A stretch of DNA of 64,000 bases from Amycolatopsis sp. cg9 (GTDB lineage Bacteria; Actinomycetota; Actinomycetes; Mycobacteriales; Pseudonocardiaceae): contig NZ_CP166850.1 of the NCBI RefSeq assembly GCF_041346945.1, positions 8,292,501-8,356,500 on the forward strand, given 5' to 3'. The notes below the pieces were generated by a model. The model saw only the letters and a program-made list of their open reading frames with translations, had not been told where the DNA came from and did not search any database. Below are positions 16,389-24,914 of this stretch, piece by piece. Both the position numbers and the translations under genes were made by a program. Position 1 is the stretch's first letter. Every line of letters starts with the position of its first letter.

Positions 16389-17954
16389 GTGCCCGCCCTG
16401 CTCTTCGCCGGTCTGCTCGCCGGGATCGTCACCAGCGTTTCGCCGTGCGTCCTGCCCGTCCTGCCCGTCGTGCTGACCGCGGGCGCGCGCCGGCCCTGGG
16501 GCGTCGTCGGCGGGCTGGTGACCAGCTTCAGCCTCACGACGCTGCTCGGTTCGCTTGTGCTCGCCGCGCTCGGCCTGCCCGCCGGGCTGCTGCGGGACGC
16601 GGGGATCGCGGCACTGGTCCTGCTGGGACTCGGGCTCCTGGCCCCGCGCGCGGGCGAGCTGCTGGAGCGGCCGTTCACCCGGCTCCGCGGCCGGGCCACC
16701 GCACCCGGCCGCGGCGGGTTCGCCACCGGACTGGCGCTCGGGCTCGTGTACGTGCCGTGCGCGGGTCCGGTGCTGGCCACCATCGCCGTCGTCGGGGCGA
16801 CGCACCGGATCGGCTTCGACAGCCTGCTGCTGACCGCGGCTTTCGGCGTGGGCACGGGCATCCCGCTGCTCGTGCTCGCCGCTTCCGGTGGCGCGCTGGC
16901 CCGCCGCGCCCGGTTCCTGCGGGCGCACGCCCGCGGGCTGCGCGCCACGACCGGGGCCGCCCTGCTGCTGGTCGCCGCGGTCACCGCGTTCGACCTCGCC
17001 GCGCCGCTGCAGCGCGCGGTGCCCGACTACACCGCCGCCGCGCAGCAAGCTGTCGGCGCGGACCAGCTCGACCGGCTGACCCACGCGCCGGAGTTCACCG
17101 GCATCACCGCGTGGCTCAACACCCCGGGCGGGCGACCGGTGTCCCTGCGAGGGCTGCGCGGCAAGGTCGTCGTCGTCAGCTTCTGGACCTACAGCTGCAT
17201 CAACTGCCGGCGGGCGCTGCCGCACCTCGAGCGGTGGTACGAGACCTACCGCGACGCCGGCCTGACGGTCGTCGGCGTGCACACCCCGGAGTTCGCCTTC
17301 GAGCACGACGCCGGCAACGTCGCCGACCAGGCCGGGGCGCTCGGCGTGACCTACCCGGTCGCCGTCGACGACGGCTACGCCACCTGGACCGCCTACGGCA
17401 ACCGGTACTGGCCGGCCGCCTACCTCGTCGACGCCACCGGGCAGGTCCGGCGCACCAGCTTCGGCGAAGGCGGGTACGCGGATTTCGAACAGCAGATCCG
17501 CGCCGCGCTGACCGACGCCGGAACGCCCGCACTCCCCCGGGCCACCGACGTCCCGGACACGACCCCGGCCGGCGGGCTGACCCCGGAGACCCACCTCGGC
17601 GCCGAGCACGCTCCCCTGGCCACCAGCGGCAGCCGCGTCGCGGCCGGGCAGACCCGCGGCTACGCCTTCCCCGCCGCTGTCGACACGGACACCTTCGCGC
17701 TCGACGGCACGTGGACGGCGGACCCCGAGCACCTCACCGCGGGCCCCGGCGCCCGGCTGCGGCTGTCCTTCCGCGCCGCGTCCGTCCACTTGGTACTCGG
17801 CGGGACGGGAACGGTGACCGTGGACGGCACGTGCACCATCGCGGTCGGCGGCCCGCCGACGCTGTACCCGGTGCTGGACGGGCATTCCGGGCCCGGCGAG
17901 CTGACGTTGTCGCTCAGCCCGGGGTTGCGGGCCTACGCCTTCACGTTCGGCTGA
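16389..17954 (+). CDS. DipZ-like protein: CcdA membrane domain plus thioredoxin domain and C-terminal module
   Basis: A 521-residue fusion. Residues 1-205 are a CcdA-type membrane domain with six hydrophobic segments and the paired cysteines SVSPCVLPVLP (C20) and VYVPCAGPV (near 122), which carry electrons across the membrane. Residues 225-385 are an extracytoplasmic thioredoxin-like domain with FWTYSCINCRR (C270/C273). Residues 390-521 form a beta-rich C-terminal module, a layout known from mycobacterial DipZ. The role is delivery of reductant to secreted proteins or to cytochrome c maturation. The start is GTG at 16389. It is divergent from a TetR gene. Confidence 0.88.
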   Translation: MPALLFAGLLAGIVTSVSPCVLPVLPVVLTAGARRPWGVVGGLVTSFSLTTLLGSLVLAALGLPAGLLRDAGIAALVLLGLGLLAPRAGELLERPFTRLRGRATAPGRGGFATGLALGLVYVPCAGPVLATIAVVGATHRIGFDSLLLTAAFGVGTGIPLLVLAASGGALARRARFLRAHARGLRATTGAALLLVAAVTAFDLAAPLQRAVPDYTAAAQQAVGADQLDRLTHAPEFTGITAWLNTPGGRPVSLRGLRGKVVVVSFWTYSCINCRRALPHLERWYETYRDAGLTVVGVHTPEFAFEHDAGNVADQAGALGVTYPVAVDDGYATWTAYGNRYWPAAYLVDATGQVRRTSFGEGGYADFEQQIRAALTDAGTPALPRATDVPDTTPAGGLTPETHLGAEHAPLATSGSRVAAGQTRGYAFPAAVDTDTFALDGTWTADPEHLTAGPGARLRLSFRAASVHLVLGGTGTVTVDGTCTIAVGGPPTLYPVLDGHSGPGELTLSLSPGLRAYAFTFG

Positions 17955-17978
17955 AGCCGGGCGACGCCGGGGCGGGTG

Positions 17979-18533
17979 TCATCCCCCGCGCAGCCCGGCG
18001 AGCGCGACGTCGAAGACCCGCTGCCGTTGCGCCTCGTCGACGTACTCGACGGTGCTGATGCCGGAAACCAGGCGCAGGACGTCGTCGATGGTCACCTCCG
18101 GCCGCACGGCACCGGCCTGCCGGGCACGGGCGAGCAGCGGCGCGCCGGCGGCGCGCATCGCCTTGCGGCACGCCTGGAAGCTGTCCGCCGAGCGGTTGAG
18201 CAGGTCGGAGAACGCGAGCTTGGTGCCGATGTAGTCCACGAACCGCCGCAACCAGGCGACCAGCGCGTCCCACGGCTCGAGCCCATCCAGCCCGGACGCG
18301 GCGAGACAGAGCTGCTCGACCTCGTCGCGGTGGACCTCCTCCACGAGGTCTTCGCGGGTCGGGAAGTTGCGGTACAGCGTGGCGATGCTCACCCCGGAGC
18401 GCCGCGCGACGTCCTCCATCGAAGCCCGCGACCCGTTGTCCGCGAACGCTTCCCGCGCGGCCGCGACCAGCGCGTCGAAGTTCCGCCGGGCGTCGGCCCG
18501 CTTCGGCCGCCGGGTGGGCAGTGCGCCGTCCAT
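17979..18533 (-). CDS. TetR family transcriptional regulator
   Basis: A 184-residue TetR protein. The helix-turn-helix is SMEDVARRSGVSIATLYRNFPTREDLVEEV. The C-terminal region with WDALVAWLRRFVDYIGTKL matches the TetR group that often sits next to SDR or MFS genes. It is divergent from the SDR gene at 18619. The 85-base intergenic region carries a perfect 8-8 inverted repeat lying over the promoter, so auto- and cross-regulation is the likely arrangement. Confidence 0.87.
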   Translation of the reverse strand: MDGALPTRRPKRADARRNFDALVAAAREAFADNGSRASMEDVARRSGVSIATLYRNFPTREDLVEEVHRDEVEQLCLAASGLDGLEPWDALVAWLRRFVDYIGTKLAFSDLLNRSADSFQACRKAMRAAGAPLLARARQAGAVRPEVTIDDVLRLVSGISTVEYVDEAQRQRVFDVALAGLRGG

Positions 18534-18548
18534 GACACCTCCGCTGAG

Positions 18549-18579
18549 TTGACAACCGTAGTGTACCTACGGTTAAAGT
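18549..18579 (+). promoter_or_regulatory. Promoter with embedded TetR-type operator upstream of SDR
   Basis: TTGACA (18549-18554) is a perfect -35 box, and TTAAAG/TAAAGT at 18573-18579 gives a -10 with an 18-19 base spacer. AACCGTAG (18554-18561) and CTACGGTT (18567-18574) form a perfect inverted repeat with a 5-base centre, filling the spacer. A repressor bound here would block the promoter. The adjacent TetR gene is the obvious candidate. Confidence 0.72.
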
Positions 18580-18618
18580 GTAGGGGTACTCTCACTTCCA
18601 CTTCGGAGGCAGGAACCC

Positions 18619-19350
18619 ATGTCTTTCCCCAAGATCGTGCTGGTCACCGGCGCCAACAAAGGCCTCGGCCTGGCCACCGCGCGACAGCTCGCCGAACTCG
18701 GCCACACCGTCCTCCTGGGCAGCCGCGACGCCGGGCGCGGGACCCTCGCGGCGAAGGAACTGGCCGCCACCGGCGTCACCGTGCACCCGATCCGGATCGA
18801 CGTCACCGACGACGACTCCGTCCGCGAGGCGGCCGGGTGGATCGACCGCGAACACGGCCGCCTCGACACGCTGGTGAACAACGCCGGCCTGCTGAACCGC
18901 AAGCCCGCCACCGAAGTCACCGGCGCGGACCTGCGCCCCGAGTTCGAGACCAACGTGTTCGGGCTGGTCCGCGTGACCCACGCGATGCTGCCACTGCTGC
19001 GGAAGTCCTCCGTGGCCCGGATCGTCAACGTAGCCAGCGACTCGGCGATGTTCAGCAAGACGACCGAGCGCGGCTCGATGTTCGCCCGCTCGCACGATTC
19101 CTTCGCGTATTCCGCGACGAAAGCCGCGGTAAACATGCTGACCGTCAAGTACGCCAACGCTTTCCTCGACGACCCCGGACTGGCGCACATCCGGGTCAAC
19201 GCCGTCACGCCCGGGTACACGGCCACTGATCTCAACGGCTTCCGGGGCACCCGCAGCGTCGACGAAGGCGCCCGCGCGTCGGTGCACTGGGCCACCGAGG
19301 GCGAAGGAACGGGCGGCTTCTACAACGACGAAGGCCGCCTGCCCTGGTGA
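18619..19350 (+). CDS. SDR family NAD(P)-dependent oxidoreductase
   Basis: A 243-residue short-chain dehydrogenase. It shows the cofactor motif VTGANKGLGLATARQLAEL, the structural NNAGLLN motif, the serine in IVNVASDSAMF and the catalytic YSATK. The residues around GANKGLG and a later TDLNGFRGTRSVDEGA tail are common in carbonyl reductase-like SDRs of actinomycetes. The ATG at 18619 has GGAGG about eight bases upstream. The gene is under a palindrome-containing promoter next to a divergent TetR gene. Substrate unknown. Confidence 0.88.
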   Translation: MSFPKIVLVTGANKGLGLATARQLAELGHTVLLGSRDAGRGTLAAKELAATGVTVHPIRIDVTDDDSVREAAGWIDREHGRLDTLVNNAGLLNRKPATEVTGADLRPEFETNVFGLVRVTHAMLPLLRKSSVARIVNVASDSAMFSKTTERGSMFARSHDSFAYSATKAAVNMLTVKYANAFLDDPGLAHIRVNAVTPGYTATDLNGFRGTRSVDEGARASVHWATEGEGTGGFYNDEGRLPW

Positions 19351-19431
19351 CCTGTGCACCGCCTCACACCTGCGTCTCTTATCGCGCCTAAGTGCTACAT
19401 TGATGCGACAGAAGACGACCCAGGAGGCACA

Positions 19432-20892
19432 GTGATCACCCGGAACCAGCTCTTCGTCGGCGGCTCGTGGACGACCCCGAGCAGCACCGAACCGCTCGAC
19501 ATCGTTTCCCCGCACGACAATTCGGTGCTCGGCCGCGCGGTGCAGGCGCTGCCCGCCGATGTCGACCGGGCCGTCGCGGCCGCCCGGAAGGCGTTCGACG
19601 AGGGTCCGTGGCCGCGGACCGCGCCCGCCGAGCGCATCGCCGTGCTCCGGCGGCTGACCCAGCTGCGCGAGAAGCGCGCCGACGAGATCGCGGCGCTCAT
19701 CTCGGCGGAGAACGGCTCGGCGCTGTGGTTCACCAAGGCCGGTCAGCCCGGGCTGACCCGGCAGGCCAACGCCTACCTGAAGGCGGCCGAGGAGTTCGGC
19801 TGGGAGCGGACGCTCGAGCCGTCGGACCCCGCCGCGCCGTTCCGGTCGGTCGTGCGGCGGGAGGCGATCGGGGTGGTCGCCGCGATCATCCCGTGGAACT
19901 CGCCGTTCTCCTCGGCACTGGCCAAGATCATCCCCGCGCTGCTCGCCGGCAACACCGTCGTCCTCAAGGTCTCCCCTGAAAACACGCTCAGCATGAGCCT
20001 CCTCGCGGACCTCCTGCTCGAGACCGGCCTGCCCGAGGGCGTGATCAGCGTGCTGCCCGCGGACCGCGAGACCAGCGAACACCTGGTGAAGCACCCCGAC
20101 GTCGACAAGATCGCCTTCACCGGCTCGACCCGCGCCGGGCGCCGCATCGCGTCGCTGGCCGGCGAGCAGCTCAAGCGGGTCAGCCTCGAACTCGGCGGCA
20201 AGTCCGCCGCCGTGTTCCTGCCCGACGCCGACCTCGGCGCGGCGATCCAGGGCGTCAAGTTCGGTTCCCTGCTCAACAACGGCGAATCGTGCATCGCGCA
20301 GACTCGCATCCTCGCACCGCGCAACCGCTACGAAGAGGTCGTCGCCGGGCTGAAGGAGCTGATCGAGTCGCTGCCGGTGGGCGACCCCGCCGACGGCGAG
20401 ACGTTCATCGGCCCGATGATCCGCCGGGACCAGCAGCAGCGCGTCCTCGACTACGTCCGCACCGGCGTCGAGGAAGGCGCGCGGCTCGTCACCGGCGGCG
20501 CGCAGGTCCCGGCCGGCCTGGAGGCGGGCAACTACGTGACACCCACGTTGTTCGCCGACGTCGACCCCTCGATGCGCATCGCGCAGGAGGAGATCTTCGG
20601 CCCGGTGCTGGTCGTCCTCCCCTACGACGACGAGGACGACGCCGTCCGCATCGCCAACGACTCCGAGTACGGCCTCTCCGGCGGGGTGTGGTCGGCCGAC
20701 CCGGCGCACGCCCTGGCCGTCGCGCGCCGCATCCGGACCGGCACCGTCACCGTCAACGGCGCGCCGATCGGCTTCGACGGCCCGTTCGGCGGGTTCAAGG
20801 CCAGCGGCCTCGGCCGCGAATACGGCGCCGTCGGGCTCGGCACCTACACCGAATACCAGACCATCACCGTTCCGGAAAAGAAAGACCGATGA
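19432..20892 (+). CDS. NAD-dependent aldehyde dehydrogenase
   Basis: A 486-residue aldehyde dehydrogenase of full family length. Features in order: IPWNSPFSSALAKIIPAL (cofactor region), FTGSTRAGRRIASLAG (nucleotide turn), SLELGGKSAAVFLPDADL (catalytic Glu), NNGESCIAQTRI with the nucleophile C287, and EEIFGPVLVVLPYDDE. It oxidises an aldehyde to the acid with NAD(P). The exact substrate is open. The GTG at 19432 follows AGGAGG by four bases, so I prefer it to the longer frame at 19354. The stop overlaps the start of the MFS exporter (ATGA). Confidence 0.9.
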   Translation: MITRNQLFVGGSWTTPSSTEPLDIVSPHDNSVLGRAVQALPADVDRAVAAARKAFDEGPWPRTAPAERIAVLRRLTQLREKRADEIAALISAENGSALWFTKAGQPGLTRQANAYLKAAEEFGWERTLEPSDPAAPFRSVVRREAIGVVAAIIPWNSPFSSALAKIIPALLAGNTVVLKVSPENTLSMSLLADLLLETGLPEGVISVLPADRETSEHLVKHPDVDKIAFTGSTRAGRRIASLAGEQLKRVSLELGGKSAAVFLPDADLGAAIQGVKFGSLLNNGESCIAQTRILAPRNRYEEVVAGLKELIESLPVGDPADGETFIGPMIRRDQQQRVLDYVRTGVEEGARLVTGGAQVPAGLEAGNYVTPTLFADVDPSMRIAQEEIFGPVLVVLPYDDEDDAVRIANDSEYGLSGGVWSADPAHALAVARRIRTGTVTVNGAPIGFDGPFGGFKASGLGREYGAVGLGTYTEYQTITVPEKKDR

Positions 20893-22271
20893 GCATCGAC
20901 ACCCCCGCCAGACCCGCGGTGCGCCCGGCGATGGCGGCCCTCTTCCTCGCCGTCCTGCTGGCCGCACTGGACCAGACCATCGTGGCCACCGCCTTGCCGA
21001 AGATCGCCGCCGACCTCGGCGGGTTCCGCGACATCGCCTGGATCACCGCGTCCTACCTGCTCGCCTCGACCGCCGCCACGCCGCTGTGGGGCAAGCTCGG
21101 CGACCTGCTCGGGCGCAAGCGCCTCTACCTCCTCGCCACGACGGCGTTCCTGGCCGCGTCCGCGCTCTGCGGACTGGCCCAGGACCTGCCCCAGCTCGTC
21201 GCGGCCCGCGCCCTGCAGGGCCTGGCCGGCGGCGGGATGATCGTCCTGACCTTCGCCCTCGTCGGCGACATCGCCGCACCCGCCGACCGCGGCCGCTACC
21301 AGGGCCGGTTCGGCTCGGTGTACGGCGTCGCCAGCATCGCCGGCCCGCTGCTCGGCGGGTTGTTCACCGACCACCTGTCGTGGCGGTGGGCGTTCCTGGT
21401 CAACGTCCCGGTCGGACTGGTCGCCGTGGTCCTCGCCGCGCGGGCCCTGCCCGCGGCGCCCCGTCGGACGGCCGTGCCCCGCATCGACTACGCGGGCGCG
21501 CTGCTGCTGGCCGGCGCGGCCACCGCGCTGGTCCTCATCACCTCCTTCGGCCCCCGGTGGGGCTGGACCGCGCCGGGCGCCCTGGCGCTCGCGGTCGCGG
21601 CGATCGTGCTCGTGGCCCTGGTGATCCCGGTCGAGCGCCGCGCCACGGCCCCCGTGCTGCCGCCGGCGATGTTCGCCTCGCGGACGGTCGTCATCGCCGC
21701 GCTGGTCGGGTTCATCGCCAACGTCGCGATGTTCAGCGTCCTGGTGTACCTGCCGACGTACCTCCAGGTCGTCGACGGCGTGTCGGCGACCCTGTCCGGG
21801 GTGCACCTGCTGCCGCTGGTGCTCGGGCTGGTGGTCAGCCAGTCGTTCGCCGGGCGGTGGGTGGCGAACCCGGCGCGAATCCGGCCGGTCCTGGTGACCG
21901 GCATGGCGCTGAACGTCGCCGGGCTCCTGCTGCTGAGCACGCTGACGCCCGGCCTCTCGCAGCTCGCCGTGATCGGCTACTTCGCCGTGACCGGGATCGG
22001 CATCGGCATGGTGCCGATGGTCGCGCTGACCGCCGCGCAGAACTCGGTGCCGTCAGCGGACATCGGGGCCGCCAGCGCCGTGGTGACCTTCGCCCGGTCG
22101 ATCGGCGCGGCGTTCGGGGTGGCCGTCTTCGGCACCCTGCTGGGCGCCGACGTGGCCGGCCACATCGGCGAGGCGTTCCTGGCGATCGTCCCCGTCGTCG
22201 TGGCCGGCACCGTCCTCGCCGGACTGCTGCGGCGTCACCCGGCCAGCGCGGCGAACATCCCCGGCTCGTAG
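20889..22271 (+). CDS. MFS drug exporter, DHA2/EmrB-QacA type
   Basis: A 460-residue transporter. The first segment contains AALFLAVLLAALDQTIVATALPKI, the LDQTIVATALP signature of the 14-TM DHA2 family. GKLGDLLGRKRLYL is the MFS loop motif and GGLFTDHLSWRWAFLVNVP is motif C region. DHA2 proteins export drugs, dyes or metabolites using the proton gradient. At 460 residues it is a little short, but about 14 hydrophobic segments are visible. It is coupled to the aldehyde dehydrogenase (ATGA overlap), suggesting an aldehyde-detoxification unit. Its end overlaps the convergent AhpD-like gene. Confidence 0.88.
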   Translation: MSIDTPARPAVRPAMAALFLAVLLAALDQTIVATALPKIAADLGGFRDIAWITASYLLASTAATPLWGKLGDLLGRKRLYLLATTAFLAASALCGLAQDLPQLVAARALQGLAGGGMIVLTFALVGDIAAPADRGRYQGRFGSVYGVASIAGPLLGGLFTDHLSWRWAFLVNVPVGLVAVVLAARALPAAPRRTAVPRIDYAGALLLAGAATALVLITSFGPRWGWTAPGALALAVAAIVLVALVIPVERRATAPVLPPAMFASRTVVIAALVGFIANVAMFSVLVYLPTYLQVVDGVSATLSGVHLLPLVLGLVVSQSFAGRWVANPARIRPVLVTGMALNVAGLLLLSTLTPGLSQLAVIGYFAVTGIGIGMVPMVALTAAQNSVPSADIGAASAVVTFARSIGAAFGVAVFGTLLGADVAGHIGEAFLAIVPVVVAGTVLAGLLRRHPASAANIPGS

Positions 22272-22720
22272 GAACCCCCCTTCTGGTGCACGAGCACGGC
22301 CAGCCGGTTGGCCGCGTTGATCAGGGCGACCAACGCGACCAGCGCGGCGGCCTGCTCGTCGTCGTAGTGCTCGCGCATCCGCGCCCAGGTCTCGTCGGAC
22401 ACGCCTTCGTGGGCGTCCGCGAGCCGGGTGCCCTCCTCCGCCACGGCGAGGGCGACCCGCTCGGCTTCGGTGAACACCGTCGACTCCCGCCACGCGGCGA
22501 CGAGGTTGAGCCGCACGGCCGTCTCCCCCGCGGCCGCCGCGTCCTTGGTGTGCATGTCGATGCACCAGCCGCACCCGTTGATCTGGCTGGCCCGCAGGCT
22601 CACCAGCTCCCGGGTGGCCGCGGGCAGCGGCGAGCGCTCGAGCACCTGGCCGAGCGCGGCGAACCGCTTGGCCAGCCGGCTGCCGGTTTCGGTGCGGAAC
22701 AGGTCGAGACGGGTTTCCAT
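22235..22720 (-). CDS. AhpD-like carboxymuconolactone decarboxylase family protein
   Basis: A 161-residue helical protein with the redox motif CGWCIDMHTKDA (C-x-x-C then H), which is the signature of AhpD-type peroxidase proteins in the carboxymuconolactone decarboxylase superfamily. Before it comes TRELVSLRASQINGC. The later ALVALVALINAANRLAV helix is also typical. Such proteins reduce peroxides or act as thiol redox partners, and many paralogs have no known partner. The 3' end overlaps the convergent MFS gene by 37 bases. Confidence 0.85.
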   Translation of the reverse strand: METRLDLFRTETGSRLAKRFAALGQVLERSPLPAATRELVSLRASQINGCGWCIDMHTKDAAAAGETAVRLNLVAAWRESTVFTEAERVALAVAEEGTRLADAHEGVSDETWARMREHYDDEQAAALVALVALINAANRLAVLVHQKGGSYEPGMFAALAG

Positions 22721-22860
22721 GGCTTCGTCCTCACTCGTGTCTCGGGGTGAACGACCTCAAGACACCGGCGGAGCGGGCCTTGTGACACCCCGGCGTAGAT
22801 CGGCTGTGCACGTCCCCGCACCAGCGTGGCCGCAGCGTCACGCGAGAGAACAGGAAAACG

Positions 22861-23353
22861 ATGGAAAACGGCACTACCGACCGGGCCGCACGGGCTTGGC
22901 TCGAGACGATGGCGCTGTTCGCGTCCAGGTCCGCGGCGAGCGGGTCGACGACCGGATCGTCGCCACCGCGGCCGCACACGGCCTGAAGCAGCGGGCACTG
23001 CTGCCCTTCATGGTGAAGGACCTCGACGGCGACCACGGCACCGCACCCGACGGCCTCGAGGTCCGGCAGGTGTCCGGTGTGGACAGCGAGGTGTACCGGA
23101 CCACGACGGCCGCCGGGTACGAAGGCCCGGACCCGCTCTTCGCCGTCTTCGCCCGGCCGTCGGTGCTCGACCACCCCGCCATGCGCGGGTACGTCGCCGG
23201 GGCTACGGCCGCGCCGCGACGGCCGCGGTGCTGCGCGAGGGGTACGCCCTCGGCGCGCGGACGGCGTTCCTGCACGCCAGCCCCCCGGGCGTGCCGCTCT
23301 ACGAGGCGATGGCGTTCGCCCACGCCGAGAACTGGTCGCTGTTCACCGCCTGA
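22861..23353 (+). pseudogene. Decayed GNAT acetyltransferase
   Basis: Three successive reading frames carry pieces of one acetyltransferase. From 22861: MENGTTDRAARAWLETMAL. In another frame from about 22915: DRIVATAAAHGLKQRALLPF, then DPLFAVFARPSVLDHPAMRGYV. In a third frame from about 23200: GRAATAAVLREGYALGARTA and LHASPPGVPLYEAMAFAH, ending WSLFTA and a stop at 23353. The acetyl-CoA loop region between the last two pieces is shortened. Two frameshifts plus a deletion mean that no full protein can be made. A sequencing error is less likely, because more than one event is needed. Confidence 0.7.
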
Positions 23354-23582
23354 ACGAGGATCCACGACCTGGTGCCGGGAGCTGCTCGTGCCCGAGCGCC
23401 GGCCCGCTACCACGACGTCCCCACCGGACGGGCGCGGCCCGGCTGCGGCCGCAGAGCGCGAAGGCGTTCACCGAGGAGCTGACCCGCGCGGCCTGGCGGG
23501 ACACCCCGTCGGCGTTGATCGTCTGCGACGACGACCGGGGAGGCCTGCCCGGCCGGCGCCGCCGCCGGTGCGGGCGGGCTGA
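23354..23582 (+). pseudogene. Alpha/beta-hydrolase C-terminal remnant
   Basis: A short stretch encodes QSAKAFTEELTRAAWRDTPS followed by ALIVCDDDRG, which resembles the end of EstA-like alpha/beta-hydrolases where W-x-x-x-P-S-x-x-V/I-V-C-x-x-D-R-A is common. No start codon, nucleophile elbow or proper end is present. It follows directly after a decayed acetyltransferase, so this 700-base patch looks like a graveyard of accessory genes. Confidence 0.5.
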
Positions 23583-23603
23583 ACCGTGGCGTGCAGGTGG
23601 CCT

Positions 23604-24503
23604 TCACGGCTCAGGGATGGCGTACGGGCCGTCGGTGCCGAACTCGGCGCGGTTCTCCCGGACGAACTGCGCGACCGACAGCGGTGCCCGCCCGCCGATC
23701 TTCTCGACGTTGTCGTTGGTGCCGGCGAAGACGCCGTTCCGGTAGTCGACGGCCACGTTGCCCAGGTGCTGGACGAGGTGCGCCGGCAGGCCCTGGCGCG
23801 TCAGGGCCTCGGTGAATTCGCCGAGGCTGATCGGCTCGTAGCGCACCGGGATGCCGAGCGTGGCGGACACGGCCGCGGCGATGCCGTGGTGGTCGAGTTC
23901 GACCGGCCCGTGCAGCGTGTAGGCGGCGCGGTCGTGCGGCTCCGGTTCGGCCAGCACCGCGGCGATGACGCGGGCCTGGTCGGCCGCCGCGATCGGGGCG
24001 TGCCGGCCCTCGCCGAACGGCAGCCGCAGGTAGCCGGTCCCGTCGCGGAGTTGCCACCACGACGTCAGCCACTCGGCGAAGAAGGTCGGCCGCAGGTGGG
24101 TGGTGAGCAGCCCGGTGCGGTCCAGCACCCGCTCGGCGAGCCAGTGCTGCCGGGCGGCCGTGCTGGCGGCCTCGCGGCGCGCGGAGATCTGCGACATCGA
24201 GACGACCGAGCGGACGCCCGCCTCGGTCGCCGCCTGCGCCACGTTGACGGTGGCTTCGAGCAGGCCGGGCCGGATCGGGTAGCAGAAGTACACGCCGTTC
24301 ACCCCGCTCATCGCGGCGGCGACCGCCGGGAAGTCCAGCAGGTCGGCGTGCACCACCTCGGCGCCCGCGGCGGCCAGCGCCCGCGACCGCTCGTCGTCGG
24401 TGTGCGCCATCGCCCGCACGCGGTGGCCCCGGGCGAGCAGCAGCTCGACGGTCCCCCGGCCGGTCTTGCCGGTGGCGGCGGTGACCAGGAACAGCCGGCT
24501 CAC
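23604..24503 (-). CDS. NmrA/NAD(P)-binding atypical SDR
   Basis: A 299-residue protein starting VSRLFLVTAATGKTGRGTVELL, a Rossmann motif of the NmrA/TMR type (T-A-A-T-G-x-T-G). It continues with AAGAEVVHADLLDFPAVAAAMSGVNGVYFCYP, a standard NmrA-family region, and a C-terminal substrate domain (RPTFFAEWLTSWWQLRDG). Members act as NADPH-dependent quinone/aldehyde reductases or redox sensors. The GTG at 24503 overlaps the stop of the upstream monooxygenase (GTGA). Both genes lie downstream of a promoter region with HxlR-type repeats. Confidence 0.85.
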   Translation of the reverse strand: MSRLFLVTAATGKTGRGTVELLLARGHRVRAMAHTDDERSRALAAAGAEVVHADLLDFPAVAAAMSGVNGVYFCYPIRPGLLEATVNVAQAATEAGVRSVVSMSQISARREAASTAARQHWLAERVLDRTGLLTTHLRPTFFAEWLTSWWQLRDGTGYLRLPFGEGRHAPIAAADQARVIAAVLAEPEPHDRAAYTLHGPVELDHHGIAAAVSATLGIPVRYEPISLGEFTEALTRQGLPAHLVQHLGNVAVDYRNGVFAGTNDNVEKIGGRAPLSVAQFVRENRAEFGTDGPYAIPEP

Positions 24504-24811
24504 CGCGCCGCCCCCGCACCGGCGCCGACGACGGTGCCCTTCATCAGCCACACCGGCCCTTCGGCGTAGGCGCCCGCTTCCGCGAAGAACTCGGCGAAGT
24601 ACGGGCCCTCGGCGTGCGCGGTGAACGCCGCGAGGTCGGCGTAGACCTCGTTGAGGTAGAAGACGTCCGGGTCCGCCGCGTCCGCGATGACCTCGAACCG
24701 GCGGGAGCCGGGCTCGTGGGCGAGGGAGTCGCGGGCGGTCCGCCGCGCCGCGCGGACGAAGTCGTCGCGGCGCTCCGGCCGGACGGTGAACGACACCAGG
24801 AACTGGTACAC
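24500..24811 (-). CDS. Antibiotic biosynthesis monooxygenase (ABM) domain protein
   Basis: A 103-residue protein of the dimeric ferredoxin-like ABM fold: MYQFLVSFTVRPERRDDFVR, then SLAHEPGSRRFEVIADAADP and FYLNEVYADLAAFTAHAEGP. These match the pattern of quinol monooxygenases such as YgiN, and aromatic or quinone substrates are usual. It is the first gene of a two-gene unit with the NmrA-like reductase, and together they could handle quinones or reactive carbonyls. The start at 24811 lies next to operator-like repeats shared with the divergent HxlR gene. Confidence 0.85.
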   Translation of the reverse strand: MYQFLVSFTVRPERRDDFVRAARRTARDSLAHEPGSRRFEVIADAADPDVFYLNEVYADLAAFTAHAEGPYFAEFFAEAGAYAEGPVWLMKGTVVGAGAGAAR

Positions 24812-24832
24812 GGCAAGCCTTCCTCGAAGGGT

Positions 24833-24894
24833 AGTTCATTGATTGAACTGCGCTCTCCCCGACCGTAGCACAGGGTCAGTTCAATGAACGAACT
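24833..24894. promoter_or_regulatory. Pair of HxlR-type operators in divergent intergenic region
   Basis: Site 1 at 24833-24849 is AGTTCA and TGAACT around a 5-base centre, a perfect 6-6 inverted repeat. Site 2 at 24878-24894 has the same AGTTCA half with a GAACT partner. Their starts are 45 bases apart, in the 103-base gap between the ABM gene and the HxlR gene. Paired, near-identical sites flanking divergent promoters are the usual target arrangement for HxlR regulators. Confidence 0.7.
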
Positions 24895-24914
24895 TCCGGG
24901 GTAGACTCGGCGGC

